From contig CM066040.1 of assembly GCA_033557465.1 (NCBI GenBank), positions 325,084,297-325,148,296 of the forward strand: a stretch of 64,000 nt of DNA, written 5' to 3'. The notes under the pieces were generated by a model. The model worked only from the letters and a program-made list of their open reading frames with translations, ran no database searches and had not been told where the DNA came from. A program made the translations under genes and the position numbers. Shown here piece after piece: positions 33,052 to 44,056 of the stretch. Each line of letters starts with the position of its first letter. The stretch's first letter is position 1. Origin of the DNA: Ichthyophis bannanicus (lineage: Eukaryota; Chordata; Amphibia; Gymnophiona; Ichthyophiidae).

Positions 33052-34059
33052 CTTATATCAGCAGCAATGATCCTAGAAGGAGTCAGTGACCTTCACAGCC
33101 AGCGTCGACACTATGAATTAGCTCTGAGGACTCAGGCCTGAGGTTTCCAGCATGGTGCTGGCAAAGGTCTGTGGAACCATAATAGCAAGTCTCCTGCCTT
33201 CCGCTTGCAAATGATAACACAAGACCGTTCATTTCTATTTACTTATTTGGATTTAGCTTATGAAAGTTATTTTTGCAAAAGTAATGGGATCCCGCTTCTA
33301 GCTATTCAGGGATTCATTCCGGTTCTGCCTAAGCTGCTTCATGTGGTTTCATTCTAAGCAGCAGCACATAAACACTCAACAACTTTTCCTCATTGATATA
33401 TAACGGGGATAAATAGAAAGAAAAGCTACTGATGGCAGTTCTGCAGGGTCTGTAAGATCTCAGGCTATGTCTAAGGATCCTCAGTGCTTATTATCATCAC
33501 AATTTAGATTTTTGGAGCTAAGGTATAGTTAGTAAGTCTCTTCCCTGGAGGGCTTATAGTCTAAGATGTACTTGAGGATAAAATGATCTGCTTTTCACCA
33601 GAAGAGTCACTGGGAGAAGCAGGGATTTGAATCCTGGTTTCCCTGGGTCTTCTCCTGCTGCTCTATGAGGCTACTTCTCCCCTCTACACCTTACATTTGT
33701 TGTACCCTGGCCTGAGTGAGAGGACTTTCTCAAAGAGGTGTATTGATGGTAATAAGCCAAGGATAAAAACCTAACAAATTCAAGGGGAAACTGGCAAAAT
33801 GGATAGACCCTAACAGAGAGTTGTATGTATATGGTATTCCTGTAAGTGGACAGGTTGCAAACCTATTGGCTGCATGAATCCTCTAGCCATATGAGGTAGA
33901 ATGATGTGAAAGTTTGCACTGTTGACTTGTGTCATCTGTTAGAGCTCAGGGACCAGACAGTCTCTTTGTTTACATACTAGTTCCCACTTGGATACTTAGC
34001 TAGTTCATGCCAGGTTAATAGGAGGTTGGTTGTTCAGGTGTATGGTTATGTAGATGGCC
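33052..34059. other. mostly unassigned; SINE-like relic near 33,530-33,690
   Basis: Around 33600-33690 the words GGGATTTGAATCCTGG and CTTATAGTCTAAG...ACTTGAGG resemble an inverted, worn tRNA-type SINE like that at 44535-44812. The rest holds no recognised element or gene. Confidence 0.35.
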
Positions 34060-34240
34060 TGGTAGAAGAGTTAGGTTTTCACCTCTTTCTTGAAAAGAAG
34101 GCTATTCTGGGAGAAGTACAGTTTGTTTGGGAGAGCATTCCAGACGATGGGGGTGGATCTCGTGAAGGCCTGATTTTGGGTGTCAGATCATTTGCTTTCC
34201 TTTAGAGATGGTGTAATACTTCATTGAATGGTTTATGGTT
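34060..34240 (-). mobile_element. L2-like LINE fragment (antisense)
   Basis: On the minus strand around 34110-34160 the sequence reads like IVWNALPNKLYF, the box that precedes the C-terminus of L2-like ORF2 in this window. Short and truncated at both ends. Confidence 0.5.
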
Positions 34241-34343
34241 TTAGTCTGTGCAATCTGAATTGGAGTGTGGAAGGGGAAGGTTTTCCATACACACACCACC
34301 CTTTCTTTGTAGAGATATTTTGTTGTATTACCTTTTGTTGTTG

Positions 34344-36075
34344 TTAAGTGCCATTGAGTCGGAGTCGACTCATGGCGACCCTCTGGATAGCTATCCTAAA
34401 CTGTGTTTGGTCTTCAGTCAGGCGGCTCATTGTTGACAGACTGGTACCCGTAGCTGCTGTTATTGTATCGATCCATCTCATTGCTGGCCTTCGTCTTTTG
34501 CGTTGCCCTTCCATCTTGCCAAGCATGATGTCTTTCTCTAATGTTCTCTCTCTTCGCATGATGTGTCCAAAGTATGAAAGTCGAATTCTTGTCATCTGAG
34601 CTTCTAAAGAAAGCTTAGGTTTGATCTCCTCTAGTACCGACTGGTTTGTTCTTCGGGCAGTCCATGGTATACACAGTATTCGCCACCAGCACCATAATTC
34701 AAAGGCATCAATTTTCTTCCTGTCTATCTTTTTCACTGTCTAGCTTTCACAGCCATATGATGTTATTGAAAATACCATGGCTTGAACAAGTCGAATGTTT
34801 GTATGGAGAGAGACATCTCTGCTTTTGAGAATCTTATCTAGGTCTTTCATAGCCATTCTTCCAAGAGCAATGCGTTGTCTGATTTCTTGACTGCTTGTTG
34901 CTTCTTTATTGATAGTTGATCCAAGTAGGTTAAAGTTGTTCATGATTTCAATTTCTTCTCCTTCAATGATGAACCTGTTGATTATGCCAGTTGTCATGAT
35001 CTTTGTTTTCTTTACAGGCCCATTTTGAGACTATGTTCTTTGATTGTGAGAAGCAAATGTTTCAGATCATCTTCACTTTCAGTCAGTAATGTGGTGTCAT
35101 CAGCATAGCGAAGGTTGTTGATGAGTCTTCCACCAATCTTCACACCTCTGTTGTCTTCATACAATCCTGCTTCTCTGATGATTTGTTCTGCATATAAATT
35201 AAACAGGTAGGGGGAAAGTATGCACCCTTGTCTTACACCTTTGCTTATTTTAAACCATTCTGTTTCTCCTTGTTCCGTTCGAACTGTTGCTTCTTGATCA
35301 ATGTACAGATTGTGCAAGAGTACGATCAGGTGTTCTGGTATACCCATGCTTCTTAATGTGGCCTAGAGTTTCTCATGGTTTACCCAGTCAAAAGCCTTGC
35401 TATAGTCGATAAAGCACAAATAGATATCCTTTTGGTATTCTTTAGTCTTTTCAAGGATCCATCTCACATCCGCAGTGATGTGTCTCGTTCCTCGCCCTTT
35501 CATGAACCCTGATTGCACTTCAGGTAGTTCTTGTTCCAGGTATGGTTGTAGTCTCTTTTGAATAATCTTCTGTAGAATCTTGCTGGCATGTGGGATCAGA
35601 GCGATTGTTCGATAATTTCCACAGTCAGTTGGATCACCTTTCTTTAATATTGGTATAAACACAGATATTTTCCAGTCAGTTGGCCATGATGTTTATTTAT
35701 TTATTTGTTTTATTTGAACAGTTTTTATATACCGCCATTTCCAAGGATCAACAGCGGTTTACATTACAACAACATAGTTATACAGTTAAACAGTTTAACG
35801 GTTAAACGGTTACATAGAACATTATGAACAATTTGAACATTATGAACAATTTGAACAATATTACATTATAACATGAGTTGAATAGAACAATATTGATTAA
35901 TGTGATTAGGGTATTACAAAGACCAAACAAGAACAATATTTGATTAAGTTACAGTAAAACTGTACATCAATAATATGTTACAATATAACAGGAACAACAA
36001 CAATATCAATCAAATGTTTGTTGTCTTCCATATTTCTTGGCAGAGCCTTGTAAGTATGGTAACAGCTGCATCAGA
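34344..36075 (-). pseudogene. BovB reverse transcriptase and C-terminal region
   Basis: From the N-terminus (right to left): FIPILKKGDPTDCGNYR, LCFIDYSKAFDWVNH (first catalytic Asp), GVRQGCILSPYLFNLY, the catalytic YADDTTLL at about 35096-35120, then ITSYGCES, DAFELWCWWRIL, RLSYFGHIMRRE and the end at RLRLNGT. Lesions: an in-frame stop just before 36075, a nested LINE tail at 35695-36013, TAG at about 35360-35362, a frameshift near 35010, and TAG replacing Trp at about 34737-34739. The enzyme would copy BovB RNA at a nicked target. Confidence 0.9.
35695..36013 (-). mobile_element. short LINE/SINE 3' tail inserted in BovB
   Basis: Bordered by ATGTTT at 35689-35694 and 36014-36019. The plus strand starts with (ATTT)n and TTTTTATATACCGCC, the inverted 3' terminus shared by L2-like LINEs and their SINEs, followed by short AACA/TTGAACA-rich repeats. 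No coding part. Confidence 0.78.
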
Positions 36076-37854
36076 TTACTGTAATACTTCTATGGGAATG
36101 CTATCAATGTCTGGTGCTTTGTTCTTTGATAAGGCTTTCAATGCTGCTTCAACTTCTTCTTTCATCACCAATGGTTCCCGATCATAAGGTACAGGTTGAA
36201 ACGGCTGTTGGTCGACTTGATCTTTATCATATAAAAACTCTGTATATTCCTTCCACCTTTTCTTGATCTTCTCAGCATCATTCAACATAGAACCTTGAGC
36301 ATCTTGTAACATTCCAATTCGAGGCTGGAACTTTTTCTTTATCTCTCGTAGTTTTAGGAAAGCCAATCTTGTTCTTCCTCTAATAGTTTCTGCTTCTATT
36401 TCCTTGCATGCATCATTGTAGTACTTTTCCTTGTCCTGTATTGCTGCACGTTGGAAATCTCTGTTGAGTTCTGTGATTGTCTTTCTTTCTCCTCTGGCTT
36501 TAGCTTCTCTGTGTTTCTGGGCAATTTTCAGAGTTTCTTCCATCATCCATTTTGGCCGTTTTTTCATTTTCACCTTTTGTAGAGACTTCTTGCTTTCTTC
36601 CAACACAACCTTCTTGATGTCACTCCATAACTCTTCTGGAGCTCTGTCATTGGTATCTAAAGCAGCAAATCGATTTTGCAGGCAGTCTTTAAATTCCAGT
36701 GGTATATTCTCAAGGTCATATTTTGCTGCATTCATGAGTGGTTTGCTCTTTTTTAACTTTAGCTTGAGTTTGCATACTAGTAGTTGATGATCTGTACCAC
36801 AGTCAGCTCCAGGTTTTGTCTTTGTTGATGTTATAGAGCTTTTCCATCGTTGACTTCCACAGATGTAGTGAATTTGATTTTTATACAATCCATTGGGTGA
36901 AGTCCATGTGTACAGTCGCCGCTTGTGTTGCTGGAAGAAGGTGTTTGAGATGAATAGATCGTTGGTCTTGCAGAATTCTATCAATCTTTCTCCAGCTTCA
37001 TTTCTGTTGCCAAGTCCATATTTTCCAACTACTTTGCCTTCTTCTTTGTTGCCAACTTTTGCGTTCCAGTCACCCATGACTATCAGGATATCCTGTTTGC
37101 ATGTTCTGTCAATTTCAGCTTGTACTTGTTCATAGAACTCTTCAATTTCATTCTCTTCTGCTGCTGTTGTTGGGGCATATACTTGAATTATAGTTGTGTT
37201 GCTAGACATTCCTCGTAGATGAATAGAGATTAAGCGTTCGCTGACTGCATTGTATTTCATTACAGTTCTTGCAAGTTTCTTCTTTATTATAAATGTAACA
37301 CCATTTTTTCTTTGTCTTTCATTTCCAGCATAGTAGACCATGTGATCATCTGATGCAAAGTGCCCGATGCCAGTCCATTTCAGTTCGCTGACACCCAACA
37401 GATCAAGTTGTACATGTTCCATTTCATTCTTGACTACCTCCAACTTCCCTTGGTTCATGCTTCGTATGTTCCATGTTCCAATGTGTAAGACATCTTTACA
37501 GCTTCTGACTCTCATTTCATGCGCAGCTACATCAGCAGTCAGACGTCCCGAGGGCTTTGATCCAACCACATCATAAATGCTGGCTTTACTCTGAAAAGTC
37601 TTCAGCTCTTCCCCAGTAGCTAGTTGAGTGCCTTCTGACCTGGGAGTCTCATCTTCCAGCACCATAGCACAATTTGTTTTGTTGTAACTATCCATTGGGT
37701 TTTCATGGCAAGATACAGAAGTAGATTGCCAGGCCTTTCTTCCGCGCAGTTTAAGTTTGGTGTTGTTGCCGTTGTCACAGAAATGTGATCCTCCGCCGTC
37801 AACACCATCCCATTCTGCTGCTGCCCAGATGGGTGGTTTGTCTTGGTCTGGCAC
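36076..37854 (-). CDS. BovB apurinic-type endonuclease and pre-RT region
   Basis: 592 codons without a stop on the minus strand. After a variable N-terminal stretch come HIGTWNIRSMNQGKLE, LLGVSELKWTGIGHF, VYAPT, ILIVMGDWNAKVGN and GTDHQLLVCKLK: the APE-type fold with Glu, Asp/Asn and Asp-His catalytic elements. A coiled, Lys-rich linker follows, then KNKAPDIDSIPIE at the start of the RT domain (usual PGxDxIP). The Met at 37854 falls in a region where BovB proteins begin, but the true start is not certain. Its openness, against a neighbouring RT with several lesions, points to a fairly young copy. Confidence 0.88.
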   Translation of the reverse strand: MPDQDKPPIWAAAEWDGVDGGGSHFCDNGNNTKLKLRGRKAWQSTSVSCHENPMDSYNKTNCAMVLEDETPRSEGTQLATGEELKTFQSKASIYDVVGSKPSGRLTADVAAHEMRVRSCKDVLHIGTWNIRSMNQGKLEVVKNEMEHVQLDLLGVSELKWTGIGHFASDDHMVYYAGNERQRKNGVTFIIKKKLARTVMKYNAVSERLISIHLRGMSSNTTIIQVYAPTTAAEENEIEEFYEQVQAEIDRTCKQDILIVMGDWNAKVGNKEEGKVVGKYGLGNRNEAGERLIEFCKTNDLFISNTFFQQHKRRLYTWTSPNGLYKNQIHYICGSQRWKSSITSTKTKPGADCGTDHQLLVCKLKLKLKKSKPLMNAAKYDLENIPLEFKDCLQNRFAALDTNDRAPEELWSDIKKVVLEESKKSLQKVKMKKRPKWMMEETLKIAQKHREAKARGERKTITELNRDFQRAAIQDKEKYYNDACKEIEAETIRGRTRLAFLKLREIKKKFQPRIGMLQDAQGSMLNDAEKIKKRWKEYTEFLYDKDQVDQQPFQPVPYDREPLVMKEEVEAALKALSKNKAPDIDSIPIEVLQ

Positions 37855-37990
37855 CTCAGCTGAGACCTGTCCATCTTGGGAGACCCTGCCAGTAGTTAAA
37901 CTACCGATAGTTTAGCTCTCAGCATCACTGATGCACACAAGCCCTCACAGCACGACAAGCTGCAAACCAAGTGAATTCCTTTTGAAAACC

Positions 37991-38529
37991 TTTCTTTTGG
38001 TTTAATTTTTTTTTCTGTCTTTAACACAGTCTATTTGCAATTTTACCAATTGATTTTTTTAAATTTCTGACTTTATAATTTCCCAGTGTCCTAGAGCAGC
38101 TGAGCGAGAGACAGGAACTCAGTGCCCTCATCCTTTTTCCTGAGCTCATTGCTATTGAAGTATTTTAGTTTTAATCTTGTTTATTCACCAAAACAAGAAC
38201 AGGTTGCAAACGAAGACAGAGCACATGAGGTTCCTCATACACAACCCGTCAGACTGTACAGCCGTCTTCCATTTTATTATCCTCCCACTTCGCAACCCTT
38301 TAAATTGCGCCCTCCCCCCCCCCCCCCGAACATAGCTGATAATCTGACAGGTTACAATATAAACCCTTAACTCTGCAATATATAAACATATTTAAAATTA
38401 AAGGTTGTACTGTGAGCTCTCTGGGGCAGAGCACCTATGTGCGCTCCCCAAATATTTATATATTCCAGGACATTTTTGATGGGATCCCTGTTGCCATATT
38501 CTCCTTTACACACATGTCAGGCAGCAACG
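37991..38529. other. unassigned AT-rich DNA
   Basis: T-rich stretches near 38000-38080 and a run of C at about 38309-38327. No gene or recognised repeat seen. Confidence 0.4.
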
Positions 38530-39799
38530 GGAGGAGGGGAGGTTTTAGGGGGAAAAATAAGAAGTTCAGTCTTGGAAATGTTCAATTTCAAGTGGTGGTG
38601 AGTCATTCAGGCAGCAATGTCAGAGAGGCAGGCAGAGATCCGGGTCTGGATTGCCGGAGAGAGTTCGGGCGTAGAGAGGTAGATCTGGGAGTCATCAGCA
38701 TACAGATGGTACTGAAAGCCATGGGAAGAGATAAGCGCACCGAGGGACTGGGTGTAGAGAGAGAAAAGGAGCGAACCCAAGACAGATCCTTGGGGTACAC
38801 CAACTGGGAGAGGGGTAGCGGAGGAGGAGGAGCCACCCAAACACACACTGAAGGAGCGATGGGAGAGATAGGAGGAGAACCAGTATAGTACAGAGCCCTT
38901 GAAGCCAAGCGAGGACAGGATATCGAGGAGAAGGTTTTGGTCAACGGTGTAGAAAGCAGCAGAGAGGTCAAGAAGATTGAAGACAGAGTACAGGCCATTG
39001 GATTTAGCCAGGAAAAAGTCACTGGAAACTTTGACAAGAGCCATTTCAGTGGAATGTAAAGGACGGAAGCCAGACTGTAAGGGATCCAGGAGGGCATGAG
39101 AGGAGAGGAAGTCGAGGCAGTGGCGGTGAACTGCACATTCAAGTAGTTTAGAAATGAAGAGAAGGAGAGAGATGGGTCAATATAATTAGAAGGACAGGTA
39201 GGATCAAGTGAGGGTTTCTTGAGGAGAGGTGTGACCACAGCATGCTTGAAGTCTGCAGGGACAGTTGCAGTGGAGAGCGAAAGGTTGAGAATATGAGAGA
39301 TGGATGGGACAATGGTGGAGGAGATGGGGCTTAGGAGATGGGTGGGGATAGGGTCAGAGGAGCAGGTGGTGAGTTTGGAGGAAGAAAGAAGGTGTGCAGT
39401 TTCCTTGTCAGAGATGACAGGAAAGGAAGAGAGGCTAGCAAGGGAAAGGGCGGGGGGGGGGGGGAGTTGGGAGTGGAGAGGGGGAGGAGGGGAATTAGCT
39501 GAGTTTGTGGGGAATTGGAGGGTGATCTTGTGGATTTTGTCATGGAAATAGTCAGCCAGTGTTTGGGCAGAAAGTGAGGGATGCTTATGAACAGTGATCT
39601 CTCCAAGCAGGGCCGGCCCAATCATTAGGGAAACTAGGTGGTTGCCCAGGTCGCCAGCTTCTGGGGAGGGGAGGGGGGCAGCAAAAATCAGGGCATTCAA
39701 AGCTAAACAATGGATTCAGATAGCCTTTGGGGGGTGGGGGGAGGTGTTAGGCTTAAGGTTTGCCTCTGTCTCCAAGCTGCTTTAATATATTCTCTGTTT
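38530..39799 (-). mobile_element. L2 LINE (antisense), same family as 55-59 kb
   Basis: Minus-strand pieces (39700-38603 and 39044-38607 in different frames) carry [59 protein letters not shown] and [12 protein letters not shown]. The first catalytic Asp of AFDTVDH is changed to Tyr, so the RT is dead. The arrangement matches 57280-58260 on the plus strand. A run of G at about 39449-39461 and a hAT MITE (39608-39768) interrupt it. Confidence 0.88.
39608..39768. mobile_element. hAT-type MITE, second copy
   Basis: Starts CAGGGCCGGCCCAATC and is flanked by exact 8-bp TCTCCAAG copies (39600-39607 and 39769-39776). It shares TTAGG.AAACTAGGTGG..., GGGCATTCAAAGCTAA and GGCTTAAGGTTTG with the copy at 32863. 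The right end is shorter than in that copy (ends near GCCTCTG), so it is a variant or was trimmed before insertion. Confidence 0.82.
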
Positions 39800-40003
39800 C
39801 TCTGAAAGATCAGTGGCTAGCTCAGGTTTTCACTTATCCACTACTGCTTGCAGATTCATTATGGGTAATCCCAAAAGCTGAGTGTGATAGATCACCACTG
39901 AGGGCCTAACAAACATTTTTCTAGAGCTTCCTTATTTTGAGGAGAAAAGGCGGAAGTGGGACATCCTTGCATGTGGAGGCACATTCTGTACTGTATGATC
40001 CGG
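39800..40003. other. unassigned
   Basis: Short stretch between the L2/hAT nest and the palindrome cluster. Nothing recognised. Confidence 0.35.
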
Positions 40004-40479
40004 CCTCTGTGCGTCCAGTTAGAACTGGATACACAGAGGTGGTCCTGATTCTGATCCTGCGGGGCATGTCTAGCCCCTGCGAGATCAGAATCGCGTCTAG
40101 GCCTGTACATGCAGGCCGGGAGCCGATTCCCATTGGCCTGCATGTACAGGCCCCTGCCCAGCTAACTCAATCAGGCTCCTGAATGGAGCTGTGGTGCCAT
40201 GGCATCCAGTTGCCATGGCACCACAGCTCCATTCAGGAGCTGCAATCCTTGGCTGCTGACTACTTTTTCTTTTTCCCGCAGTTCGACCCCCGATTTGACC
40301 TCCCTTGGCCAAGGTCGGGTTGTAGGGAATCTTCTGCACCCCCTCAGCATTTCGATCCTGGCCGGGCCTCCCATCCCTCGACGTTTAGGGGGACTTATTC
40401 CACCTCCGAGGTGGAATAAGTCCCCTGTCCAGTCTGCCGGCTCTGGGCATACAGGGCCGACTTCAGAATCGGCCCTGTA
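40004..40479. repeat. cluster of consecutive palindromes
   Basis: At least six inverted repeats follow each other without overlap: 40004-40020/40023-40039 (15 of 17 paired); 40047-40065/40073-40092 (about 19 bp, small mismatches); 40100-40117/40135-40152 (18 of 18); 40175-40204/40211-40240 (30 of 30, 6-base loop); 40389-40406/40408-40425 (18 of 18, 1-base loop); 40450-40460/40469-40479 (11 of 11, 8-base loop). A weaker one is centred near 40308 (CCTTGGCCAAGG with an interruption). There is no coding signal. I know no element family with this layout. Confidence 0.85.
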
Positions 40480-40712
40480 CATCTGGGGCTGCAGATTACC
40501 CACTGCCCGCCCTAACTCTGCCTTCGCACTGTCCCTTCCTGCCCCTATCTAATCCTCCCCGTACAAACTCCTTGTTCATACAGGGAGGCTTAATCGGGGA
40601 CGGCAAGGAGGGTGAATAGCAGGAATGGACATCCCAACACCCATCCCTGCTATTCGTGGGACAAAATAGACCCAATAGTGTCTAATTTAGAAGTAGGCAT
40701 AAAATTCCCTTC
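40480..40712. other. unassigned
   Basis: Flank between the palindrome cluster and the BovB fragment. No gene seen. Confidence 0.35.
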
Positions 40713-41043
40713 TTGTTGTTAAGTGCCGTCGAGTCGGAGTCGACTCATGGCGACCCTCTGGATAGCTATCCTAAATTGTGTTCGGTCTTCAGTCAGGCTG
40801 CTCATTGTTGACAGACTGGTACCCGTAGCTGCGGTTATTGTATCGATCCATCTCATTGCTGGCCTTCCTCTTTTGCGTTGACCTTCTATCTTGCCAAGCA
40901 TGATGTGTCCAAAGTATGAAAGTCAAAGTCTTGTCATCTGAGCTTCTAAAGAAAGCTTAGGTTTGATCTCCTCTAGTACCGACTGGTTTGTTCTTCGGGC
41001 AGTCCATGGTATACACAGTATTCGCTGCCAGCACCATAATTCC
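40713..41043 (-). mobile_element. 5'-truncated BovB LINE (antisense)
   Basis: Closely matches 34338-34700, including the inverted 3' end and the minus-strand MLGKIEGQRKRGRPAMRW segment, with one internal deletion of about 20-30 bp relative to that copy (at about 40900). It ends at GCACCATAATTC, where the element was truncated on insertion. Confidence 0.9.
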
Positions 41044-42294
41044 AAAATTCCCTAGCAGTGTATTATATTCATCTCTCAAATCCTGAAGCGTTCGCATTCT
41101 GCCTTCCTTGTCTAATACAGACATGCAGCTTACATACACCCCTATCTTCTTGTTGAAAGACTCTAGTTTGCATTCCCAGAAAGCAAGGCTGGCCCTACCA
41201 CTAGACAGACTAGGCAACCACCTAGGGTGGCAGTTTCAGGTGTGGCATCAGTGCTGGCACAGCAAAGGTTGGCAGTAGTTAAAAAAGAACCAGCTAGTAC
41301 TGCAGACCTCTCCCGCTCGTCGCTGCCATTGCAATGCTGTTCTTACCCCCTTGATAGCACTAAATGTGACCTGGGGAAGCAGCATGGGGACTGAGCACAC
41401 CCACACACTCTAGGCCTGCCCCATCTGAAACAGGAAGTTTGGAGGGGAAGGAGCTTGAGCAAACACATGTGCTCAGAGGCCCCCTACCAGCTGACCTGAG
41501 CCACATTTAGTACTGCCGCGGTGGTTAGCAACAGCATCGCAATGTCAACCACAGAGGTAGACCCCCATAACAGGAAGGCATGGAGGGGGATGCTGAACAT
41601 TAGAGCAAAGGTAGTGAAGGGGAGGGGAGATGCTGAACACATGGATGGGGGTAGGGAAGAAGAAGAAAGCTACAGGGAAGGAGGTGGGGAAGCGGAAGGG
41701 AGATGCTAGATAATGCAAGGTAGGGAAGAAGAAGACAGAGTGGACATGAGGGGTATGGAAGAGAAAAAGTGATGTTGGACATGGGGGCAGGCCCTTGAGC
41801 TGGGGGGGGGGGAGGGAGGCAAACAGCTGAAGATTTGCCTAAGTTGTCAGATACCCTTGGGTTGGTCTGCTTCTGATGGGGAGCCATTGGGTGTAGAAAG
41901 AAGAGAATTTCAATTTAGCACTCAACTAATGCCAAGCTTGATGTAAGGGGTGGCAATGTATATATTTTGGAAGCCTATCTACCCTACATGCAATGCATAT
42001 GAGAGATTAAAGAGGCCAAATAAAGCTGACTTCAGTTGAAGAGGCAGCTTCAATAGCCGGTCTTTAAGATGGTGCATTTGTCTCACTACATTATAGTTCT
42101 GTAGGTTAGATACTCCCAGGGGTGGCATGAGGGTGATGCGGGACCATGTGCGGAGACTCATTGCAGTGCATCATTTGCATAACATTTACATATCCATTGG
42201 GCCTCATTTGCATAAACTTAATTTACTTTATTTTAAAATATATATATTCTACCTATCTAAAATCCTAGGTGGTTTCCAAACATGCATACACAAT
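41044..42294. other. hAT-like third copy start, purine-rich DNA, possible L1/Tx1 relic
   Basis: 41187-41240 matches the left part of the hAT MITE (AAGGCTGGCCCTACCACTAG, CTAGGTGG-type words). A matching right part may lie near 41820-41869, giving a longer variant of about 680 bp, but no 8-bp duplication is evident. 41570-41800 is purine-rich, and a G run lies near 41800-41812. On the minus strand 41979-42161 reads LQNYNVVRQMHHLKDR, weakly like the GxPNxxxYYxAxQL box of L1/Tx1 ORF2. Confidence 0.35.
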
Positions 42295-43372
42295 TTATTA
42301 GAACACTGTTCAATGTATTTGTGAGTGATATTGCTGAAGGACTGAATAGAAAAGTCTGTCTTTTTGCAGATGACACGAAAATTTGCAACAGAGTGAACTC
42401 CCCTGAGGGAGTGGTTAACATGAGGAAAGATCTACAAAAGCTGGAAGAATGGTCTAATGCTTGGTAATTAAGATTTAATACGAATAAGTGCAGTGTCATG
42501 CACCTGGGAAGCAGAAATCCAAGGGAAATGTATGCGATAAGGGGTGAGAGGTTGGTGTGCACGGATCAGGCGAAGGATTTAGGTGTGATTATTTTTGAGG
42601 ATCTCAAGGTGGCAAAACAGTGCAACAAGGCGGTGGCAAAAGCCAGGAGGATGTTGGGCTGCATACAAAGAGGAATTACCAGCAGAATGGAAGAGGTACT
42701 AATGTCATTGTATAAGTCACTGGTGAGGCCTCACTTGGAATACTGTGTTCAGTTTTGGAGACCATATCTTGCAAAGGATGTAAAAAGACTGGAAACTGTT
42801 CAGAGGAAGGCGACCAACATGATTTGGAGCCTGCGTCAGAAGCCTTATGAGAAGAGACTTGAAGACCTAAATATGTACACTCTGGAGGAGAGGAGGGATA
42901 GGGGAGATATGATTCAGACCTTTAAATACTTAAAGAGAAATAATGAATAAACAAACCTCTTCCAAAGACGGGGAAGCTGTAAAACTAGAGGTCATAAGAT
43001 GAAGCTGCAAGGTAGTAAATTGAAAGGCAATGTCAGGAAATACTTTTTCACTGAAAGGGTGGTGGATGCTTTGAATGCCCTCCCGATGGAAGTGTTGGGG
43101 GCAAATACAGTGACAGAATTCAAGATAGCATGGGACAGACACAGTGGATCCCTTTATAGCAACAGGATAAAATCAAAATAAACGGAACCATCTAATTTCT
43201 CAACAAATAGGGGTGTCCTGCATGGAGCGGTGGGTTCACCCCTAAACAAAGACATGGGGAGGGGTGGCCTGCACAGAGCGGCAGGTGCACCTACTCTTGC
43301 CATCTTACTGAGCAGACTAGATGGACCATGCTGGCCTTTATCTGCCGTCATTCATTTACTATATAACAAGAA
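42295..43372 (+). mobile_element. CR1-type LINE, second subfamily, 5'-truncated
   Basis: Starts inside the RT (LFNVFVSDIAEGL, then FADDTKICNRV with the catalytic FADD at about 42364). After an in-frame TAA near 42466 the frame runs 42498-42950 ([37 protein letters not shown]). A frameshift follows, then KYFFTERVVDALNALPMEV. The 3' end GGACCATGCTGGCCTTTATCTGCCGTCATTC...TACTATA (not given in full) is a CR1-type terminus different from the TTCTTATG family at 8858. The inverted relative at 45133-45434 belongs with it. Confidence 0.88.
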
Positions 43373-44016
43373 TCATTAATCAAATTTATCTTAAATCCAC
43401 TTTCATACATCCACAAAAAAACCAAACCATTATAAATATTTGCACGCTGGATTTATTTGCTATAACCATCTTATTGATGAGGAGGAAAGATATAAAATGA
43501 GAAAACTAATCCTGGTAACCATGAATTCAAAATCATAGTGCCCAGGCTGGATTGGACTGTGCTAGAGCTGGAAAAGCCCAGAAATCAGCAGCCGTGAAAC
43601 TATCAGGCTACTAAACAAAACTAAATCGAGACATTTCCTTACAATTTCAGATTTCGTTGAATCTGAACTGACAAAATAGTTTATATTTCAGACTGGCAGC
43701 ATCAAGAATGCAAAGCTACAAAATGTCAGAGACAATCCATATTCCACTACCTTCCAATCAACACCCTACAGTTGACTACACACTAAGGACCCACAGTACA
43801 TGACCCATAGAACAAACCCACCATTTCATAACAGCATTAGCTTCCAAACCTCACACAACAATGTGAGCATAGACAGAAAAGGGCTGCACCATAAATACTG
43901 CAATGAAACCTAGAACATCCATACACATACGGGGAAAACTGAACAAGTCAGATTCCTACATGCTGTAGAAATTTCTTACTAACAGAATACCTGACCTCAA
44001 TCACACACTTACAACA
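43373..44016. other. unassigned
   Basis: AT-rich DNA with no frame of note and no recognised repeat. Confidence 0.4.
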
Positions 44017-44056
44017 TAGATACATAGCTGTGGTCAACATTATTAGCACCCTTACA

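Larger units (their letters stand above)
34338..37990 (-). mobile_element. RTE-BovB LINE, nearly full length (antisense)
   Basis: The plus-strand left end GTTGTTGTTAAGTGCCATTG plus AGTCGGAGTCGACTCATGG is the inverted BovB 3' end with its short repeated tail. The minus strand carries an intact-looking endonuclease region (36076-37854) and an RT plus C-terminal region (34344-35690), with a 319-bp insertion at 35695-36013. The 5' end is near 37990. A truncated sister copy lies at 40713-41043. BovB is known for a patchy, horizontally transferred distribution among vertebrates, so its presence here is informative about the host. Confidence 0.93.

Noticed and set aside
38603..39700. 365-codon minus frame taken as one protein
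   Set aside because: Only its N-terminal part is in the true L2 frame; after about 39150 the RT motifs lie in another frame (39044-38607).
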